From: Chimonanthus salicifolius | Taxonomy: Eukaryota > Streptophyta > Magnoliopsida > Laurales > Calycanthaceae | Assembly (NCBI GenBank): GCA_013350335.1 | Contig: CM023539.1 | Span: 26,777,043 to 26,841,042, forward strand | Length of the DNA: 64,000 bases | Direction: 5' to 3' | Shown here: piece by piece, positions 47,162 to 58,803 of the stretch | Numbering within the stretch: position 1 is the first letter of the stretch | Layout: the number at the start of each line of letters is the position of its first letter | Program-made: the position numbers and the translations under genes | Notes under the pieces: model-generated | What the model was told of the DNA's origin: nothing | The model's database searches: none | Seen by the model: the letters and a program-made list of their open reading frames with translations, nothing else

Positions 47162-48297
47162 ACATCTTCCTCAGACGAATTTGCTTAAGATAGTTTTTCT
47201 TGTCCTGTGTTTATGCACCTTGAAAAACTATACTTTTGATATTTGATGCCCCTCCCCCTTTCTGAACCATATGTAATGAACATTCTAATCAATAAAATGA
47301 TATGGTTTATTTTAGTATGTATGTTAATTTGATGCATTTTTGCCGTCTATCTCATGTCTATTGTTTACATGGATTTTGTAAAACAGACTAACATGCAAGC
47401 TGTTAGGGAGATAGAAATCTGGCTGTGAAATTACACATACTATGGACAATGGGGGAGCACAAAATATGTGCTAATTAGAACTTGTCACTGGTCATGACAG
47501 TATGAGGAGGATGATTAATGAGAGCTTTAACAGAAATATTGGAGAAAAATAAACTTAGAGGCAGCTAAGTTTATGGGGGAACTAGGTCAAGAAAGCTGAG
47601 GGAGACAGCTTGGAAAATGGGGGAGAAGACTCTAGGAATGCTAGGACAATAGCTCCACTCATGGAAGACATCAGCAAACTGATATCTTAGTTTGTGCAGG
47701 GATAAACTAATCTTGTCACACGAGAAATGTGCATTGAACTATAAGGAAGAACCATGAGTTAGAGGAGAACCTAGTTAAACACTAAATGCAAGAAGCATGG
47801 GGGAGTGCTTAAATCTCGATGTCGGCCTACTAATCTTTGTCAATTGAATGACAAAATGGGGGAGAAATTAGTAAAAACTAGAAGACATCAAAACCAATGG
47901 ATATAGAGAGAATGTCCATGCTTGGAGTTTGAAAGATCAAACTCAAAGAAGATTGGGAGAGAAATTTTCTCAACACAGATAGCTTAGATAAGCTATGGGG
48001 AATGTTGGTCACTAAGAAATCAGGAAGTATGGGGGAGCTTAAAAACAAATCTTATTTAGTCCATCAATGAATTTTTATGTTTTGGAACTAACCCCTCTAA
48101 TGATTTTCTAATGTTACTTACTTATGTACTTAACAGGAAAATGAAATGAAGGAAGCTGAATAAGAATATGCGAAGACCATTGTCTTGTTTTCCATTTGAA
48201 TATGTACATGTAATTAATATAATATTTTGTATTCAAATGAGATGTAATAGGGTGGGTTTGTAAATGGGTTAGCTTTTAGGTTTTCTCATGAAATTGA
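47162..48297 (+). other. Element 7 3' untranslated region
   Basis: About 1.1 kb with no long frame. Repeated purine-rich GGGGGAG words and the phrase ATTGAATGACAAAATGGGGGAG (broken by a few bases from the true tract) look like duplicated polypurine tracts. Confidence 0.5.
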
Positions 48298-48310
48298 CAA
48301 AAGGGGAGAT
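48298..48310 (+). other. Polypurine tract (element 7)
   Basis: AAAAGGGGAGAT followed by the LTR start TGTTAATACC. Confidence 0.8.
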
Positions 48311-50188
48311 TGTTAATACCTCGGCTTGGCCAAGCCCCTACATTTGTCAATTCCATGACTCGAAAAGAACCATTTGCTGGAAGCTTAAAGATCCAACATG
48401 ATCAAGAAAAAAGATCATGCTCCACAGGATTGAACCTCATCATTATGGCAATCACAAAATAGGTAAAATGTCATAGATGACTATAGGTGGTACCCACACC
48501 TTAGAGAGGACTATCCCTAGGCTTAGAAAAACAAATGGTTAAAACATATGAAGCCTAGTGAGGAAGGTTGACAGTGAATTGGAACCAAACTTGGAAATAT
48601 GTATTTGGTTTCACTGTCAACATGACCAGTCGTATCTCACTAACCCCTCGGTGCAATCAGGATGGACCCATTGTGGTCAAAGACTCGTCGACCTGAATGA
48701 CATAGGTTCTGAAACAATGAATTGTCATTCTGAGTATGCCTCTAATCGAGAGCCTCGTATGCACCCACCCCTCTGTGAAAGGCTGAAACGACCCCTCATG
48801 GTCAACGACTCCTCGATCAAGATCTTGAGTTCTGAAACTTTGAACTCATGTGGACTCTCGAAGAAATAGACATATCGTCATTCAAAGACCGATCGAGAGT
48901 ACCAGGACTGACCCCTCGGTAATGGGCGACATGTCGTTCTGGGTAACAGGTTTTTAAGTTGAAGCTATAGTCAAGCATACTTTGCACCAGAACGAGCCTC
49001 TCATATGGACTGACCCATCGACGACAAACGACATGTTGACCGAGAAAGAATATTATCGTTGGGACTGCACTTAGTGCACAACGGTCGGAATTGTAGCGGT
49101 AACATTTGTAGTCACCGACCCCTCGGTGCGACCGACCTATCAGTACATTACCGTTGCTTCAACTGGTTGCCATCGCTATATAAACCAACCTATATGCAAC
49201 CAGTTGTATCCTTCGGACAGTTCAGTTGGACCCTCATCTTTTTTAGTGAGCTTAACGAGGGCCAACAGAAGGATCACTCTCTCTCTCGTGATTACACTAG
49301 GGGAATCAAATACTACCAATCAAATGGATTGAGTTGTGAGAGTGAGAGGAATGATGAAAACTCATAAACAACCAATCTAAGGATTGAGTTTGAAAGTGAG
49401 AAAGAGAGAACCATAAACTAGGAAACCTTTGGTAGAACCATTTTCCTTGACAACCTGGACTGTGATTACTAAACGGAGGCTAAAAGGGGGTGCGTTGTTA
49501 TACATGGGTGGGATCTCGAAAATGCACACATCATAAGGAACAGCTTCAAAGGCAAGTGCTTCTTGGTTTTAATTTTATTTAGAACCTTTGTTCCAAAGTG
49601 GATTAAGGGGATGTACCCCGGAAGCACTAAAAAAAATTCTGGAGCGGTGTCTCCGGCACAGAGGTGGGTGGAACTCCCGGCTAAATGGATAGGTGGAATT
49701 CCTATTAGGCAGTGGTGGGTGAAATTCTCAGCCAATTGAGTGAGGTGGAATTCCTACTCTAATTGTGAGGGTGTAAGTCCCCATTTAGTGGATTTTGGGC
49801 ATAGCTCAAGGTTGAGCGAGTCCTAACAGTGGATGTATGTTGGCTAACCAAACCACTTTAAATTGGTCTTGTGGTGTTTGATCTATGTGTGTTTGTATTT
49901 AGTATTTAAGTACTCTTCTTAATACACATCACTTTGCATATTGATTATCTCATTATACACATTGCGCACAAGCATCGACAATCAAAGTTTATGTAAAGGG
50001 TCATAATCTTAGTATGATCACTTAATGAAAGTATCACACTAAACAAATCTCTTGATAAACATTCCGCTGCACTTTAAATCAAGAAATTTTTAAACACCAT
50101 AAAAATGGGATTGACCTATTCACCCCCCCCCCCCCCCCCCCCCCCCCCAAAAAAAAATCTCTAGGGTCAATCACGATGTTCTAGCACA
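48311..50188 (+). repeat. Element 7 3' LTR (1878 bp, Copia type)
   Basis: It starts TGTTAATACCTCGGC and ends TTCTAGCACA. It contains several near-palindromes around ACCGACCCCTCGGT (about 48645, 48770, 48910, 49010 and 49117) and a CTATTCACC block followed by 26 C and 9 A (50123-50157) near the 3' end. It is similar, in reverse orientation, to 58804-60552. Frames inside it (48558-48869, 49059-49367) look like chance. Confidence 0.78.
50123..50157 (+). repeat. Homopolymer tract C26-A9
   Basis: A run of 26 C followed by 9 A where related LTR copies have about 6 C/G (GGGGGGTGAATAGG at 58836 on the opposite strand). Either a real expansion or a sequencing/assembly artefact. Confidence 0.9.
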
Positions 50189-50952
50189 TTAAAAATGGGA
50201 ACTTTCAGCATGCATCGTTGCATTAGCTGCGGCAACGACTGCAAATTATTACTATGACACACAAAGAGTAAGAAGGCCTCGCTGCTTTAGTGAGTCACAT
50301 AGAGGGCAACATATTTATGTAGACAGGATTCTAAATTGTGAATCAATTTGTCGAGAACAAATACCAATGAGTAAGGATGCATTTGCACAATTGAGGAATG
50401 TGATACGAAAGGTCTATTAAAGGATACATTGGGTGTTTCTTTAGAGGAGCAACTAGTGATGTTTTTACACACTTTGGGACAAAATGTTCGAAACCGAGCT
50501 ATTGGTAGTAAGTTCTACAGATCTGGAGAAATAGTGAGTTGACATTTCCATAGAGTATTACGTGTTGTATGCTCATTGTATAAGGACTATGTGAAGCAAC
50601 CAAGTGCTATTGCCCCAACTCTACCACAAATCAAATTCAACCGAAAGCATTGGCCTTATTTTAAGGTAAAATATTTTAAAACTATATATAATGTCAACTA
50701 TCTTATCTCTTAGTTAATGATGCAACTAGCTTTATCCCTCTATTTTAGTATTGTGTTGGAGCCTTGGACGGGACTAATGTTCCAATCACTGTGCCAATAA
50801 AAGAACAAATATTCCGACACAAAATGTTCTAGCAGCATGTGATTTTGATATGAATTGGACATACATACTTGCTGGATGGGAAGACACAGCACATGATGCT
50901 CGTGTTTTGCAAGATGCATTAACGAGGAGTCGTCCCCTTGTTGTCCCTGATG
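50189..50952 (+). pseudogene. Harbinger transposase, N-terminal half
   Basis: The N-terminal helix region matches PIF transposases (IYVDRILNCESICREQ, then SLEEQLVMFLHTLGQNVRNR), then an intron at 50666-50748 (GT...AG), then YCVGALDGTNVPITVP with the first catalytic Asp (GALDGT), and NVLAACDFDMNWTYILAGWE and DTAHDARVLQDAL. Decay: an in-frame TAA at about 50420 with a frameshift, a TGA at about 50540, and a deletion/frameshift at about 50815 where the usual YRNRKG-type segment is missing. The exon ends at 50952 (phase 1, GAT G) before a GT. Confidence 0.85.
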
Positions 50953-51514
50953 GTAACACATGATACCCTATTTGTAACGACCCGTTCTGAGTTTTCCCGA
51001 TTTTCTTTGGAGAGATTTTAGACCTCAGAGTTATTTTCGGGACCGTAGTAGCAGTGAGGAGAGTGTGGGCTCCGTGGTGGGCCCCATTTATCTGATTTCG
51101 AATTTGAAAACTCGAAAGGCATCTTAGTAATTTCATAATTTTTATGTATAGTCATGAAAAAATTGTTGAAAATCACACATTTTTCCCGCTCGACTTTCAA
51201 CATTCGAGATTTCTTCGGGTTTTCGATTCCAATGTCTTTTTATTTCTTTGAAAATAATTCCTTTAAGAACTATTAAAAAAATAGAAAAAAAAAAGGATTT
51301 AAAACATTTAAACCCTTACCCTTCCCTAAAACTAGACAACCCAACTCTCTTAAATTCCCCTTTTGCAGCATTGTAGCGATTTGCTACAGTGCCGCCGCAA
51401 CTCATCTTCTCCTCTCTCTCTCTCTCTCTCTGATCGATTGGAGCCCAACACCCCCTCTTTCTCCTCTCGGGATGTCGTTTCTGCTCCTTCTCGTCGTGGT
51501 AGCCAACTCCAGGC

Positions 51515-52021
51515 ATGCCTTCTCTCTCTTTTCCTCCCCCCTCTTCGCTTTGTCCTCCCCTTTTCTTCTCCGCCGTTAACCCTCTCGGGATTTCCTCTAT
51601 TTCTCTATGCCTTTCCTTGATTTCAGTAGTTTTCCTTGATTTCAACGGTTTTCGTCAAATTTTCTCTCAGTTTTCCTTGATTTTTACTGAGTTCTCCCTC
51701 GTTTTCCCTCGTTTTCTCGGATTTATCAAATTTCCCTTATTTCCCTGCTTTCCCCTTCTCCCTTTCTTTTCACTTCACTCGGTCTTGCAATGGGTTGACT
51801 CGGTCGCATCGTTGAGTCAGTTCAGTGGTGTACTCGAGCTGACTCGGTTCACCTTTTGGTCTGGAACCCAGGCCCAAGTTCAGTCTGGCCTAGCCAGGTC
51901 AGACTTGGTCATGCCCAGCTACCTGAACCAGTCTAGGTCCAGAACTAGACCCAGTCTCGAGTTCTATTGGGTCCAGCCCAACCTTGGGTCCAGTCCTAGG
52001 ACTCAGCCTACCCAGACTTGA
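51515..52021 (+). other. Open but low-complexity frame in solo LTR (probably not a gene)
   Basis: A 168-codon frame rich in Phe/Leu/Ser/Pro, arising from a pyrimidine-rich block and repeated CCAG/GGTCCAG words. No domain, signal or neighbour supports a protein. Confidence 0.3.
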
Positions 52022-53058
52022 CTCGGCCCAGTTCCGGCGAACCCAGCTCTTCGACTCGGCCCGTTCTCAAGCCCGACCCAGTTTGGCCCGTTTTCTGGCC
52101 CAACCATTCTTAGGCCCGTTTTCAGTCCGATATCTTTTTAGTCTTTTTTTACCTTATTTACTTATTCATTCTTCCTTTTTTCAACAGACTGAGCTTCATA
52201 CAACCTTTCAAGTAGCTTGCTCGCTTCAGATTTTCGACTCCGCACACACTGTGAGGGGACTTATCACTGTTTTAGCGTGCACTCACATTTATTTAACCTT
52301 TAACCTTGGACATGGAGTGACTTGAGTGGGGCCCTTCGTTTATTAAACCACTCGGTAAGGGAAATGTTGAATGAATCTATGGCAAGGGATCCGTTCGAGT
52401 ACACTCATGTCAACTATATGCTACTAAATGGAAAATTTTGATCATGATACTTAAAACTTTCATAACATGTGTATTTAGTTATAACATGTGAATGAATTTA
52501 TGATGAGAATAAGACATGCGTTGGATGTCAAACATGGTGTTAGGGACTTAATGATGACGTGTTGTGCATTTAATTATAACGTGTGAATACATTTATGTTG
52601 GAAGTGAGATATGCGTTTGGATTTTTGGATATGATGCTTGAGACTTGTTGACAACATGATAGGTGATTACTTATAATATGTGAATGAGATCATGATGAGT
52701 ATGTGGACTTGTGTTTTGATTATATACTTATGTTGTTATATATGATCATAATATCATGCGCATGCATGGGGGAGTAACCCACAACGGACAACGCGCCGTT
52801 GGGTGTTGAGATGGAGGAACTATTGACATGTGTATATGTTTATGATGATGTGATGAGTTTGGTTGTTGGGAGGACTTCCCCGTTACGCCTCGACAGTCGA
52901 GACCCCCATAGGGAGAAGCGGGTTTCCCCGTTGCGTTCCGGCAGTTGAGGTGCCTGCCCTTGAGATTGGCCTCCCCGTTATGCTCCGGAAGTCGAGACCC
53001 CCATAGGGAGATGTGAGTTTCCCCGTTGCATTCCGGCGGTTGAGACAATTGTGTATTA

Positions 53059-55657
53059 CAGTGGTAGAAAAATCGCCCGGTTTCATATCAGCCGATATAT
53101 CGGCCAAACTTTTTCTCTCTCTCCTGCCTGGAATTTTTTTTTTAAATAAAAGAATTCCAAAAAAATTACAGTAAATGCAGATAATTATGGGCTTATTGAA
53201 TATGTAATTTTTTCATAAAATATCGGACATTTACATCTTCTAATATATTTTTGAAGTTGCGATAGTGGGAAATTATATAATTAGTAATAAAATGGTGAAA
53301 ATTACAAGGAAAAGGATATAAATGAGGAAAATTTATAGAAATAATTTCATAATTTCTTTTCTTAGTAAAAAAGTGTTATTTTAAGTTATGAAATTATAGA
53401 AATAAAAATAAATAAATAATAAAATGATTGAAAATTACATAATAATGTAGAAAATATTAGAAAATGAAACTAATGGGTTCCTAATTACTTGAAATGATAA
53501 GCACACAAATGTCATACAAATGTCATAAATTTTTATGATTTTATAGGTTTTACCATTTACCAACACTTATATGTCATAATCCATAGTTAATGATGAAATA
53601 ATTAGAAAACGACAGAAAATAAAAGGAAAAAATTGCATCCCTATGCGAGACATTAGTATATAGTAAATAACAGTAAATAAAAAAATTCATGTATTATTTT
53701 ATAAGGTTTACCATTTACTAACATTTATATGTCATAATCCATAGTTAATGATAAAATAACTAGAAAACGACAGAAAATAAAAGGAAAAAATTGTATCCCT
53801 GTAAAAGAAGTTAGTATACAGTAAATAACAGCAAATAAAAAAGTTTCATGTATTATTTTATAGGTTTTACCATTTTCTAACATTTATATGTCATAATCCA
53901 TAGTTAATGATGAAATAATTAGAAAAAGAAAGAAAATAAAAGGAAAAAATTGCATCCCTGTAAAAGAAGTTAGTATACAGTAAATAAAAGTAAATAAAAA
54001 AATTTCATTTATTATTTTATAGGTTATACCATTTACTAACATTTATATGTCATAATCCATAGTTAATGATGAAATAATTAGAAAACGACAAAAAATAAAA
54101 GGAAAAAATTGTATCCCTATAAAAGAAGTTAGCATACATTTAATAACAGTAAATAAAAAAATTTCATGTATTATTTTATAGGCTTTACCATTTTCTAACA
54201 TTTATATGTCATAATCCATAGTTAATGATGAAATAATTACAAAAATAAAGAAAAAAAAGGAAAAAATTGTATCCCTATAAAATAAGTTAGTATACAGTAA
54301 ATAAAAGCAAATAAAAAAATTTCATTTATTATTTTATAGGTTTTATCATTTTCTAACATTTATATGTCATAATCCATAGCTAATGATGAAATAATTACAA
54401 AAAGAAAGAAAATAAAAGGAAAAAATTGCATCCCTATAAAATAAGTTAGTATACAGTGAATAGCAGCAAATAAAAAAAATTCATGTATTATTTTATAGGT
54501 TTTACCATTTTCTAACATTTATAAGTCATAATCCATATTTCATAATGAAATAATTAAAATAAAGAGTAAATGAAAGTAAAAAATGTTGCTGTAAATTTTG
54601 ACATGTTAGTAACAGTAACTAAGAGCAAATGAAAAATGTTCATCTATTATTTCATAGGTTTTATCATTTTCTAACTTTTTTTATTTATGCTATTTTACGT
54701 TGAAATAGTTAACAAAAAAGAATAAATAAATGAAAAAATAATAAAGCTTTTATTTACTACATATGTTATTTAACTATAGATACATTCAGATGGAAAAAAA
54801 TTATAACAACTTTATAAAGCTTTTATTTACTACATATGTTATTTAAGTTCATACGTTTTTTAACAAATTATAACACTTTTATGTTATTTTTTGCTGAAAA
54901 AAATTAAAATAAAACATAGATAAATCGAAATAAATTACAAAACTTACAAGATCAAGTAGATCTATAAATGAACAAAACTTTGAACGGTCTGGATCGTTCA
55001 GTTTCAACCAAATTCGAGTCCTTTAGAACTTAGTTAGATCAAGTAATGAACAGTGAAATTTTTTTTGGAAGAGAAATGGTAAAATCTTGTTTTTTCCTTG
55101 AAAGTAAGTGCATGAAATTTGAAGTGTTGGTGAATGGTATTTATAGAAAAAAATTGGGCCGGGTCGCTTTCTCAGATTTAAAAAATAAAATAAAATATTC
55201 ACGCATGGCGGACCAGCCGAATCCTGTAGTCCGCCGTACATAGAGATTTGACTGGGAGAAATTGGTTGACAAGTGAGATCTCGTCCGATATATCGGACAT
55301 GAGATATCATCCGATATATCGGAAAAATATCGTCGGACTTGAGTTGGGCCTAGGCTCGACTTTTACTATTTTTTCTTGAAAAAAAGGTAGATTCGGCCCT
55401 AGATTCGGCCGAGATTTTGACCGATATATCGGTCATCTCGACCAATATTTTTTAAAAAAAAATTCTTAAAAAAAAAACCTGAATTTGTAAAATTCGGCCG
55501 ATATCATGAACGATAATTTAGTAAAAAATTCGTTCATATCAGCCGAATTTTTTTTGGTACGACCGATACTATACTTATCAGCCGATATAATTCGGTGGTC
55601 GAAAATCCGATATATATCGGCCGATACGCACAGTATCGGCCGATATTTTGACCCCTG
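53059..55657. mobile_element. Non-autonomous hAT-like element with internal tandem array
   Basis: The ends are imperfect inverted repeats: CAGTGGTAGAAAAATCG on the left and, reverse-complemented, CAGGGGTCAAAATATCGG on the right. It is flanked by 8-bp sequences GTGTATTA (53051-53058) and GTGTATTG (55658-55665), 7 of 8 matching, the duplication size of hAT elements. CCGATATATCGG palindromes lie near both ends (53092, 55285, 55311, 55421 and 55607). No transposase is encoded; the centre is a ~159-bp tandem array. Confidence 0.72.
53500..54690. repeat. ~159-bp tandem array, about 7 copies
   Basis: The phrase TATGTCATAATCCATAGTTA recurs at about 53570, 53730, 53889, 54047, 54204, 54363 and (degenerate) 54522, giving a period near 159 bp. 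Each unit also has AATAAAAGGAAAAAATTG and CAGTAAATAA-type words. The last copies are more diverged. Confidence 0.85.
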
Positions 55658-56286
55658 GTGTATTGGTAGGGAGACAAGTGTTGGAGGATGATAGTTGTGA
55701 GTTATGGGAATGACGTTTCGGATTAGCCGGTGGGACATCTAATTAGTTGTATAGGTGAGCACTCTTGTACGTAGACATTCATTTTGTTACGATGTCCATT
55801 ATTCCGTACACATGTGATATATGTTGTCGCTGACATGTGATATGATTATGCCCTTCACTGGGTTGGTTAGCTCACCCCTTACCTTTCAGGTACCCCGGTT
55901 GTGGAGGGGCCAGGCGGGTCCCTTGAAGAGGTACCCTGAGAGGAGTAGCAACAGTTAAGATCCCATATTATACTTATGCTATAATTTTGAGAGACTTTTG
56001 TTTATGTAGAGTCGTTATCAAATGTTTTGTTTGGATTATTGTAAAACTGTATTGATGGTTATTTGTTATAGTTTATCATGTTGGTTTTGGCCTTTATCAA
56101 ATTGTTGAGCGAGAGATAGTTACCCCGTTTCAAAAAAAAAAAAATGTCCAATATTTGTCTTTTTGTGTTGATTTGAGTTATTTCGGAGATAACGCGCCTG
56201 TAGCGGGACGAGGCATTGCACTATTACTTTAATATATGAAAATATATATAAATTTTATTTATTGTTTTTTTTTTTGCTATGTTTAG

Positions 56287-56770
56287 GTAAATACTATCTT
56301 TGTGATGCTGGATATGGTAACTATCTTGGTTTCTTGGTTCCATATCATGGAGGGCGTCATCATCTTAGATAATTTACGGATAACGAATAATCTATTCCGA
56401 ATAATAAAGAAAAGCTCTTTAATTTGAGACATTCTGGTTTAAGGAGTGTTGTTGAACGCTCCTTTGGGGTTCTTAAAGAATGGTTCATATTCTGGAGTGG
56501 GCTACAACTTATGATTACAAAACTCAAGTGAAGATTGTCATAGTGTGTTGTGTTCTTCACAACTTTATAAATATAGTAGACAAAGACGATTACTATTTTT
56601 CTAATGAACGAGAAATGAATGAAGAAATGGACTTTGGGTGAGAGGTTGTTACAACTCAAAATAAAACTTCGACATCCACGTCTAGTAGGCAAATGCAAAT
56701 TAATTGGGCTAAAAAATGAGATGTTATGGCTAATTCTTTGTGGAATGATTGGTGTGCATGTTCAGAATGA
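56287..56770 (+). pseudogene. Harbinger transposase, C-terminal half
   Basis: It begins after an intron ending TTTAG at 56286 and completes the split glycine codon: KYYLCDAGYGNYLGFLVPYH with the second catalytic Asp (CDAGY), then LFNLRHSGLRSVVERSFGVL with the catalytic Glu (VERSFG), then a frameshifted CCVLHNFIN and a C-terminal stretch ending in MANSLWNDW at about 56770. Stops at about 56370 and 56390 (TAA), a lost frame at about 56530, and a TGA at 56639-56641 make it non-functional. All three catalytic residues of the DDE site are nonetheless still readable. Confidence 0.85.
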
Positions 56771-56984
56771 TATTGTTAAGAGTTGTTTTGTCATTTTATC
56801 CTATTTCAATTGAGTGATAATGTTGGGATTTTAGTAAATATTTTATCATTTTGGAATATTTTGATGTGCACATGGGATGTTGCATGATCTTATATGAGTT
56901 ATACATGGAATTCACATAATGTATACTTTTTGCATATGTTTTTATATTTTTTGTTATTCATCATTTTTGTTGTATTTATTGGAG

Positions 56985-58199
56985 ATGGAAAGACAAGGTG
57001 GAAAAGGAGTTGCATCAAATACATCAAAGCATGTTCATTGGACGATGGACATGGATGGTTGTCTATGCAACCTCCTAATTGATCAAATACATCAAGGAGG
57101 TCGAGTTGATGGAAAATTTACTACAAATGTATGGAACCAAGTGAGGGATAATTTTACTACATCACAAAAAACTAATATGAATCGAGAAAAATTCAAAAGT
57201 CGAATAATAACATGGCGAAAAACATATAGTGCATTGTCACAAATATCGAATAAGTCTGGCGTCGGATGGAATCCAATAGCGGAATGTTTTACGGGAGAGG
57301 ATGATGCTATGGATGCATTCTATGAGGTATAATTTATTTCACAATTTTTTTTATGCATGTTAAAAAAAATTTATGTAATTGAACATTGAATACATTTATT
57401 ATGTTATATGATATAACTTCCCTTTTTTTTTTCTAGAAACATCATCACTTAGCACCATATAAAAATCATAAATTCCCACTTTATGAAAAAATTCTCATCA
57501 TATTTGGGAAAGATGTTGCCACCAGAAGTGGTGCTATAACTGGTGGTGATATATGCGATATTAACATAGATGCTTTTGATGCATACACTCCTGGCACAAC
57601 TGGTCTTCGAACACCTAGTGATGGGGAAGATTTGTTGGATTCTCATCCCATCGATCTCAATGAGGATGAGGTGTTGGAGAACATCGAGAGTGAAACATTT
57701 GTGGATGAACAAAGATCAACATCATACAGACCGTATAGAAGTTCGACCATCTTTAGATGAGTTTGGGCAGAGAAGTAAGGTGAGGAAACATGGGACCGGG
57801 GATTGCTTGGCGATTTCTTTGGGAAAAATGACCAACATTGTGGAGAAAATGGGATCTCATGTTGAGGTAATGGCTTCTAAATATAAAACTAAAGGTAGAG
57901 CAGATGAGGAAAGAACGAATAGAGTTTGTAAAAATGTATCTGATATCCCAAATATTCTTCCTCATTTGATCTACCCTACTATTGATTTCATAATAGCTGA
58001 TGATATGAGGACATCTGTGTTTTTGGGACTGGAACCTCACATACGACAAAGATGGTTACAACATCATCTTTCCAAAATCATTGCAAATATCGGATCTACT
58101 AACTCATCTAATTTTCAGCCATTTACCTCTACTCCAACTGTTGCTCTATTGTTGCTTCATCGACTACAACCACTCCATCAACTACCATATTTGGAATGA
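56985..58199 (+). pseudogene. Myb/SANT-like partner gene of Harbinger element
   Basis: Exon 1 (56985-57326): MERQGGKGVAS..., then the Myb/SANT-like domain with VHWTMDMDGCL, GGRVDGKFTTNVWNQV and the final WNPIAECFTGEDDAMDAFYE. Intron 57327-57436 (GT...TTCTAG). Exon 2 from 57437 continues KHHHLAPYKNHKFPLYEK and an acidic linker, then ends at a TGA at about 57760; the real continuation (FGDCLAISLGKM-type helix, DMRTSVFLGLEPHIRQRW) is in another frame, so there is one frameshift at about 57715-57760. Such proteins bind the transposon ends and help bring the transposase to the nucleus. This one is nearly intact but broken once. Confidence 0.8.
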
Positions 58200-58803
58200 A
58201 TCTCCAGTTCAACTAATCGTAGCCATGTAAGTTTTTTTTCTTATGGATGCTTCCTTATTATGGACTTTCTTGGATATGTTTTACTCCACTCTAACTTGCA
58301 TGTCAAATGCTTGATCTACAAATACGAGATTATGGTTTGTTAAACATAATGTTCAACATGATTGAGTAGGAGAAGAAAATGTTGCAATGAGAGATGGAAT
58401 GTGTAATATGCTAGTTGAGTTAGATTATTTCTTTTCTGTGTGTAAAGTAGTTAACACTAAATGCAAGAACATGATGTTTATGGAGCTTGTTATACCCATG
58501 TTGAAAAGCTAAGTTTGATGAATAGAAATTACAAATATGGGGTATTTACATTTATGAAATTTTAGTGGAGTAAACTGGATCTAGCTTTATGTAAGGAAGG
58601 TGAAGCATGCAACTTATGAGACAGAGAACTGATGTCTCATATTCTAACTTAGCAAAGGGAAATGGTTGGTAATGAAAAATGTACCAAAATTTCATTGGCC
58701 ATAGACTTTCTTCTCCTTAGAAGTTAAAATGAAATTTTAGGCTAAAAGTTTGAGTATGAAAGGTTGAATATCAAAAGAATAATCACATTTGAGAGTTCCC
58801 TTG
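58200..58803. other. A/T-rich stretch after the Myb-like gene
   Basis: No frame, repeat or terminal inverted repeat recognised. Possibly the 3' non-coding part of the Harbinger element. Confidence 0.4.

Larger units (their letters stand above)
46491..50188 (+). mobile_element. Element 7: pol-less Sirevirus-like Copia element, 5' LTR missing
   Basis: On the plus strand: leader, one small gene (46748-47161), a long 3' untranslated region containing several GGGGGAG words (about 47450, 47565, 47620, 47810, 47860 and 48030), a polypurine tract and a 3' LTR (48311-50188). No gag-pol. Its left end stops exactly where the element 5 LTR ends, so it was probably cut by that insertion and the 5' part was then lost. 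Confidence 0.7.
50973..56220 (+). mobile_element. Solo LTR (5248 bp including an inserted hAT-like element)
   Basis: It starts TGTAACGACCCGTTC and ends GAGGCATTGCA, flanked by the 5-bp target duplication CTATT (50968-50972 and 56221-56225). No primer site, polypurine tract or coding region lies between, so it is a solo LTR. Without the 2.6 kb insert it is about 2.64 kb. It includes a pyrimidine-rich block (51320-51780), short tandem CCCCGTT...CCGGNAGT units (about 52870-53045) and a late A-tract. It lies inside the transposase intron. The orientation is inferred from the TGTAACGACCCG start; a Gypsy origin is likely, not proven. Confidence 0.85.
50189..58200 (+). mobile_element. PIF/Harbinger DNA transposon remnant (transposase and Myb-like gene)
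   Basis: It holds a split Harbinger-type transposase (50189-50952 and 56287-56770) and a Myb/SANT-like gene (56985-58199), the standard two-gene set of plant PIF/Harbinger elements. The 5' end is cut by element 7. The 3' terminal inverted repeat was not found with confidence before the Copia LTR at 58804. A solo LTR interrupts an intron. 58200-58803 is A/T-rich with no gene I recognise and may be its 3' flank. Confidence 0.82.

Noticed and set aside
51363..51620. Frame in pyrimidine-rich sequence of the solo LTR
   Set aside because: CT-repeat driven, low complexity, with frames on both strands.
53500..54690. CRISPR-like or centromeric satellite array
   Set aside because: The units are contiguous, diverged ~159-bp repeats inside a TIR-flanked element in a plant genome; there is no spacer structure and the array is short.
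55023..55310. 95-codon minus-strand frame near the right end of the hAT-like element
   Set aside because: A/T-rich, no transposase motif such as a BED finger or hAT dimerisation region.
57753..58049. 98-codon minus-strand frame
   Set aside because: Antisense shadow of the Myb-like gene.
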